In this document: in pieces, positions 61,148-64,000 of the stretch
Layout of the letters: every line of letters begins with the position of its first letter
Position numbering within the stretch: the first letter of the stretch is position 1
NCBI RefSeq assembly: GCF_019904175.1
Contig: NZ_CP061913.1
Location: forward strand, 3,720,001-3,784,000
Length of the DNA: 64,000 bases
From: Dactylosporangium vinaceum
GTDB lineage: Bacteria; Actinomycetota; Actinomycetes; Mycobacteriales; Micromonosporaceae
Reading direction: 5' to 3'
Program-made: the position numbers and the translations under genes
Notes under the pieces: generated by a model
Told to the model about the DNA's origin: nothing
What the model saw: only the letters and a program-made list of their open reading frames with translations
The model's database searches: none

Positions 61148-61705
61148 ATGGCCTCCGAGGAGCAGATCGGTCCACCCGGACGACGTGCCGAGCAGCAGGT
61201 ACGGATAGTGCATCTGACCGGGCCGGTGTTCCGGGCTCTGGCCGATGGTGACCTCGCCGCCGCGAACGCGGTGAGCCCGGTACCTTTGTCGCCGCTGTTC
61301 ATCGATGCGTCGTCGAGATACGTGTGGCAGATGCGTGCAGAACAGATCGCGATGGATCCGGCCAGCGCGGACTGGGTCAACGGCGTCATATGGTGTGAGC
61401 GGGAGAGACTGGCCGTCGGCCATGCCGGCTACCACGGACCGCCCGATCCTTCCGGAATGGTGGAGATCGGCTATACGGTCGACCCGGTGTACCGACGACG
61501 CGGCTATGCCCGCGCCGCATTGGAGACGCTGCTCCGGCGGGCGTCCTGCGAGCCACGCGTACGTACGGCGCGGGTGAGCATTCGACCGGACAACGTCGCC
61601 TCCTTCCAACTCGCGTCGCAGTACGGCTTTGTCAGGGTCGGTGAACAGTGGGACGACGTTGACGGTCTGGAGATCATCTACGAAGTTGAGATCCAGCACC
61701 CCTAG
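61148..61705 (+). CDS. GNAT family N-acetyltransferase
   Basis: A 185-aa acetyltransferase. The acetyl-CoA site is in VEIGYTVDPVYRRRGYARAA (motif A, R-R-R-G-Y-A), with VSIRPDNVASFQLASQYGFV as motif B. It transfers acetyl from acetyl-CoA to an unknown amine; the RimJ/RimL-like C-terminus fits small molecules or protein N-termini. ATG 61148. It diverges from the zinc-ribbon gene. Confidence 0.85.
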   Translation: MASEEQIGPPGRRAEQQVRIVHLTGPVFRALADGDLAAANAVSPVPLSPLFIDASSRYVWQMRAEQIAMDPASADWVNGVIWCERERLAVGHAGYHGPPDPSGMVEIGYTVDPVYRRRGYARAALETLLRRASCEPRVRTARVSIRPDNVASFQLASQYGFVRVGEQWDDVDGLEIIYEVEIQHP

Positions 61706-61723
61706 GCAGACAGAAGGCGTTTG

Positions 61724-61748
61724 GACATGCCGCGATCCGCTTGGCACG
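61724..61748 (-). repeat. Dispersed cassette-boundary repeat, copy R13
   Basis: GACATGCCGCGATCCGCTTG then GCACG, like R10. It cuts off the gene fragment at 61731-61895. Confidence 0.55.
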
Positions 61749-61895
61749 CCGAGACGTTCTTCGTCGCCGGTCGCGTGCACAAGCGCCAGCAGCACCTCGG
61801 GCGCGTGCGGGCGGCCGGCGGCGCCGCGCACGAACCGGTCGGTGTCGGCATCGAGGCGGGACCACGCCTCGGCGGGCAGGTCCGAGGCGTTCCTC
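61731..61895 (-). pseudogene. Gene fragment ending in repeat
   Basis: A minus-strand frame with good protein character (SDLPAEAWSRLDADTDRFVR, then APEVLLALVHATGDEERLGV) that has no start and runs straight into repeat R13 without its own stop. It is apparently the inner piece of a gene cut at the repeat. Family unknown. Confidence 0.45.
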
Positions 61896-61925
61896 GTGTA
61901 CCGTCATCTGGAGACGGGCAACGCC

Positions 61926-62246
61926 TCAGGCGGGTGCTCCGTTCGGGTCGATCTTCCACCGCTGCAGGAACTCGCGGACGGTCAGCACGTCGAGCTGGTA
62001 CCGGATCTGGTCGGCCAGGGTGCCATCCGTCCACGCGGGCATACGCAGCAGCGTCTGACCCGTGTCGCGGCGCGTGACTACGAGGTGGCCCCGGACGGCC
62101 GGGGTGGTCGCATCGGTGTTGGGGCTGCCGTCAGCGGCGAGCAGGAGCGCATCGACCACCTTGCCGGCGAGCGCCCATCGCCCGGCTGCCGGTGTCGTGA
62201 CCAGCTCCATTGCGAGTTTGCTACGGGCAGGTGCGTCGAGGTCCAC
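61926..62246 (-). CDS. Hypothetical protein, 106 aa
   Basis: A small soluble protein (LAMELVTTPAAGRWALAGKV, then VDALLLAADG and RYQLDVLTVREFLQRW). No family is recognised. GTG 62246 is the only plausible start, with weak ribosome site. It is the last gene of the right accessory arm. Confidence 0.55.
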   Translation of the reverse strand: MDLDAPARSKLAMELVTTPAAGRWALAGKVVDALLLAADGSPNTDATTPAVRGHLVVTRRDTGQTLLRMPAWTDGTLADQIRYQLDVLTVREFLQRWKIDPNGAPA

Positions 62247-62457
62247 GTCATCTCCCGCCGTCTGCTCCGGGGTTCGCAGACAATCAGGCTAACCAGCGAC
62301 GGCAAGCTCGGCGGCTAGGGCGACCCGGCGGCCGGGAAGCCGAAGTCGTGCAACCACCGGACCTTGACCAGGTGCACACTCGGCCGGCCGGAGGGCACGG
62401 TGAAGTCGGACCTGTTCCACGCGAGGGCGCGAATCCGAGCAGAACGGGACGGCACCG

Positions 62458-62995
62458 ATGACTGAGCCCGAGGACCGGTTCGACGGCTGCCTGGAACAGC
62501 ACCGCATCGAGCCACTTGGTCCGCCGCAGGGCGCCTACGAGCGCATCGCCCGCACCGCGCGCCGCCGGCGGGTGGCAAGGGTCGCCGCCATCTCCGCCAC
62601 CGCGGTCGTCCTGTTCGCGGGCATCACCGGCCTTACGTACCGGATCGTCACCGCCCCCGCCCCGGTGCCGCCGCCCGGCGCCTCCAAGTCACCGTAGGTG
62701 CCGTCCCCGAACAGTCCTCACCGCCGCCACCGGGCGTGACCGGTTCACCGTCTGCGGCCGGCTCGCCGCTGACCCCGACCGCCGGTGTCACGACCCCGCA
62801 GCTCGTCCGCTGCCACACCGGCGACCTGCAGGTGACGATCGGTCCGGACCGGGCGGCGGAGCGCAGGACAGCCGCTACGTGTGGCTTGTCTTCACCAACG
62901 TAAATGGCGTCAACGTCCCATCCGTCTCGCCGATCGTCGCCGGCCTCATCGAGTGGCGATCGGCAATACGACAGACCTCAACCGGAGCCCCTCCC
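62458..62995 (+). pseudogene. DUF4232 protein, frameshifted
   Basis: ATG 62458 opens a 79-codon frame with an N-terminal helical part and one membrane segment (ISATAVVLFAGITGLTYRIV), stopping at 62697. Coding continues in a second frame (VPEQSSPPPPGVTGSPSAAG, then LVRCHTGDLQVTIGP) and in a third (SRYVWLVFTNVNGVNVP), which is the beginning of the DUF4232 domain. The rest of the domain is missing. Two frameshifts and a truncation make it a pseudogene, a neighbour and relative of the intact gene that follows. Confidence 0.65.
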
Positions 62996-63045
62996 AGGCG
63001 TCATAGCAATCGTTGCACTCGATATCGACGCAGGGAGAAGCACTG

Positions 63046-63708
63046 ATGAAAAAGCACTTGGCGGCACTTGTACTCGTCCCGCTCCTGCTGGCCGCCTGCG
63101 ACCCGGTCGACGAGGCGGCCGGCGGGCCGTCCACGGCCCCTGGCGCCCCCTCCTCCGGCGCCGCCAGCTCCGGCTCGCCGGTCCCGGCGCAGTCCGCCCC
63201 GTCCAGCTCACCACCGCAATCCGGGCCCTCCCCGTCCAGCCAGCCCCGGCCCACGCAGTCGTCCGGCCCCGGCCGCTGCAGGACCGCCGATCTCCAGATC
63301 ACGGCTCAGGGCGCTCCCGGCGGCGGAGCGGCGGGCTCGCAGTACAACTGGCTGGTCTTCACCAACATCTCCGCCCGCACCTGCACCCTCAACGGCTACC
63401 CCGGCGTCTCCCGCCTGGCCGGTCCGACCGGTCCGCAGATCAACGACCCGCTCCGCCGCGAAACCGGCGTCACGGTGGCCGAGGTCGTGCTGGCGCCCAA
63501 CGCCGCCGCTCACGCCACCCTCCGCGAGGCCAACGTCGGCCAGTTCGACACCAACTGCAACCCGGTCGACCAGGACGGCTTCCGAATCTTCCCGCCCGGC
63601 GAGACCACGTCGTTCTTCCTGCCCTGGCACGAGCGGGCCTGCTCGGTCAATGGCACCAACGTGGGCGCCGTCTTCCCGGTCGTGGCCGGCCTGAGCGAAA
63701 CCTCCTGA
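63046..63708 (+). CDS. DUF4232 lipoprotein
   Basis: A 220-aa lipoprotein. The signal peptide ends LVPLLLAAC (lipobox Cys at 17), a Ser/Pro-rich spacer of about 65 residues follows, then a DUF4232 domain: CRTADLQITAQGAPGGG, YNWLVFTNISARTCTLNGYP and GVSRLAGPTGPQ, ending GETTSFFLPWHERAC. It lies outside the membrane, with unknown function; the family is typical of mycelial actinomycetes. ATG 63046 follows GGGAGAAG. Confidence 0.85.
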   Translation: MKKHLAALVLVPLLLAACDPVDEAAGGPSTAPGAPSSGAASSGSPVPAQSAPSSSPPQSGPSPSSQPRPTQSSGPGRCRTADLQITAQGAPGGGAAGSQYNWLVFTNISARTCTLNGYPGVSRLAGPTGPQINDPLRRETGVTVAEVVLAPNAAAHATLREANVGQFDTNCNPVDQDGFRIFPPGETTSFFLPWHERACSVNGTNVGAVFPVVAGLSETS

Positions 63709-64000
63709 CCGGCCCGCGGGCGTCCCGGCATTCCCGAGGACGCCCGCCCCGGGCACCCGTGGGCTGCTCGGCGCGCGGTCGTGCAGCGCCTCGTGCACGA
63801 ACGAGTACCGCACCCCCAGGAATTTTTGCGTCGCGCAGCACTCGATGCGGATCCGAACGTCCGATCGGGCCGAACAAGGCGTCCATCACTGCGCTCTCGG
63901 CCCGACGCACGTCCTCTTCGACCTCGACCGAGTCACCCGGTTGCTCAGCTGCCATCGCCACAGTGTGACTGCCCAGCCGGCTTTGGTCACGAAACTTCGC
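63709..64000. other. Window end, possible gene remains
   Basis: A minus-strand frame from ATG 63955 (AAEQPGDSVEVEEDVRRAES, then DALFGPIGRSDPHRVLRDAK) looks protein-like for about 45 codons. It then needs a frameshift near 63820 to continue (FLGVRYSFVHEALHDRA). It may be a small broken gene; I cannot name it. Confidence 0.35.

Noticed and set aside
319..61748. Reading the repeats as classical integron attC sites
   Set aside because: The copies lack clear GTTRRRY/RYYYAAC boxes and the long hairpin of attC; gene orientation is mixed and no IntI-like gene is visible. The cassette idea stands on the duplication ends, not on attC likeness.

Overview
The window is high-GC DNA (about 70% G+C) with GTG/ATG starts, AGGAG-type ribosome sites, actinobacterial protein families (SMI1/KNR4, DUF4240, DUF4304, DUF6959, DUF4232, HisKA_3/NarL two-component systems, CBM13-tailed secreted hydrolases) and a sortase-type LPVTG tail. 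This points to a large-genome filamentous actinomycete. A member of the Micromonosporaceae is my best guess, but the family assignment is inference.

Layout. (1) 1-8.0 kb is an accessory arm of small genes, mostly one gene at a time, on both strands, separated by copies of a short repeat with core GCGGCATGAGCG. Contents include a GRAM-like fragment, DUF4304, DUF6959, a HEPN-motif protein, DUF4240, a membrane-anchored NPCBM-like protein, a 243-aa orphan and an Imm26-like protein. (2) 8.37-8.73 kb holds a tRNA 3' end next to a broken tyrosine integrase, probably an old integration boundary. (3) 8.8-40 kb is ordinary actinomycete chromosome: a 2245-aa surface protein with a VWD domain and 12 tandem repeats, two ABC exporters, three NarL-type two-component systems, an IS5-family element, a stand-alone AICAR transformylase and a two-gene operon for a GH59 galactosidase and a parallel beta-helix enzyme. 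(4) 40-62.3 kb starts with a MarR/DUF998 divergent pair and becomes a second accessory arm like the first. Its repeat copies lie in the opposite orientation and its genes include SMI1/KNR4, a fused PARIS-like AAA/DUF4435 ATPase, YjbR, YfbM, DUF4240, Imm10-like, adenosine deaminase, a small monooxygenase, a serpin, DUF2071 and GNAT. (5) 62.4-63.7 kb carries a broken and an intact DUF4232 protein in tandem.

The most interesting observation is that the small accessory genes behave like cassettes. One of them (243-aa orphan) is present in both arms, inverted, as two nearly identical 852-bp units. Both ends of the identity fall exactly at the six-base core TGCCGC of the dispersed repeat, with the outer halves of the repeat differing between copies. 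Other paralogous pairs shared by the two arms (DUF4240, DUF4304, and the Imm10-like gene with a truncated copy) are intact in one place and broken in another. This suggests gain, loss and decay of single-gene units at these repeats. No intact recombinase is present; two decayed tyrosine recombinases are.

Genes that probably work together: ABC ATPase/permease/membrane protein (17.5-20.8 kb); ABC permease/ATPase opposite a histidine kinase/regulator pair (22.4-26.4 kb); secreted protein/membrane protein opposite a second kinase/regulator pair around a 32-bp perfect palindrome (26.3-29.8 kb); third kinase/regulator pair (30.8-32.7 kb); GH59 plus beta-helix enzyme (34.5-39.65 kb).
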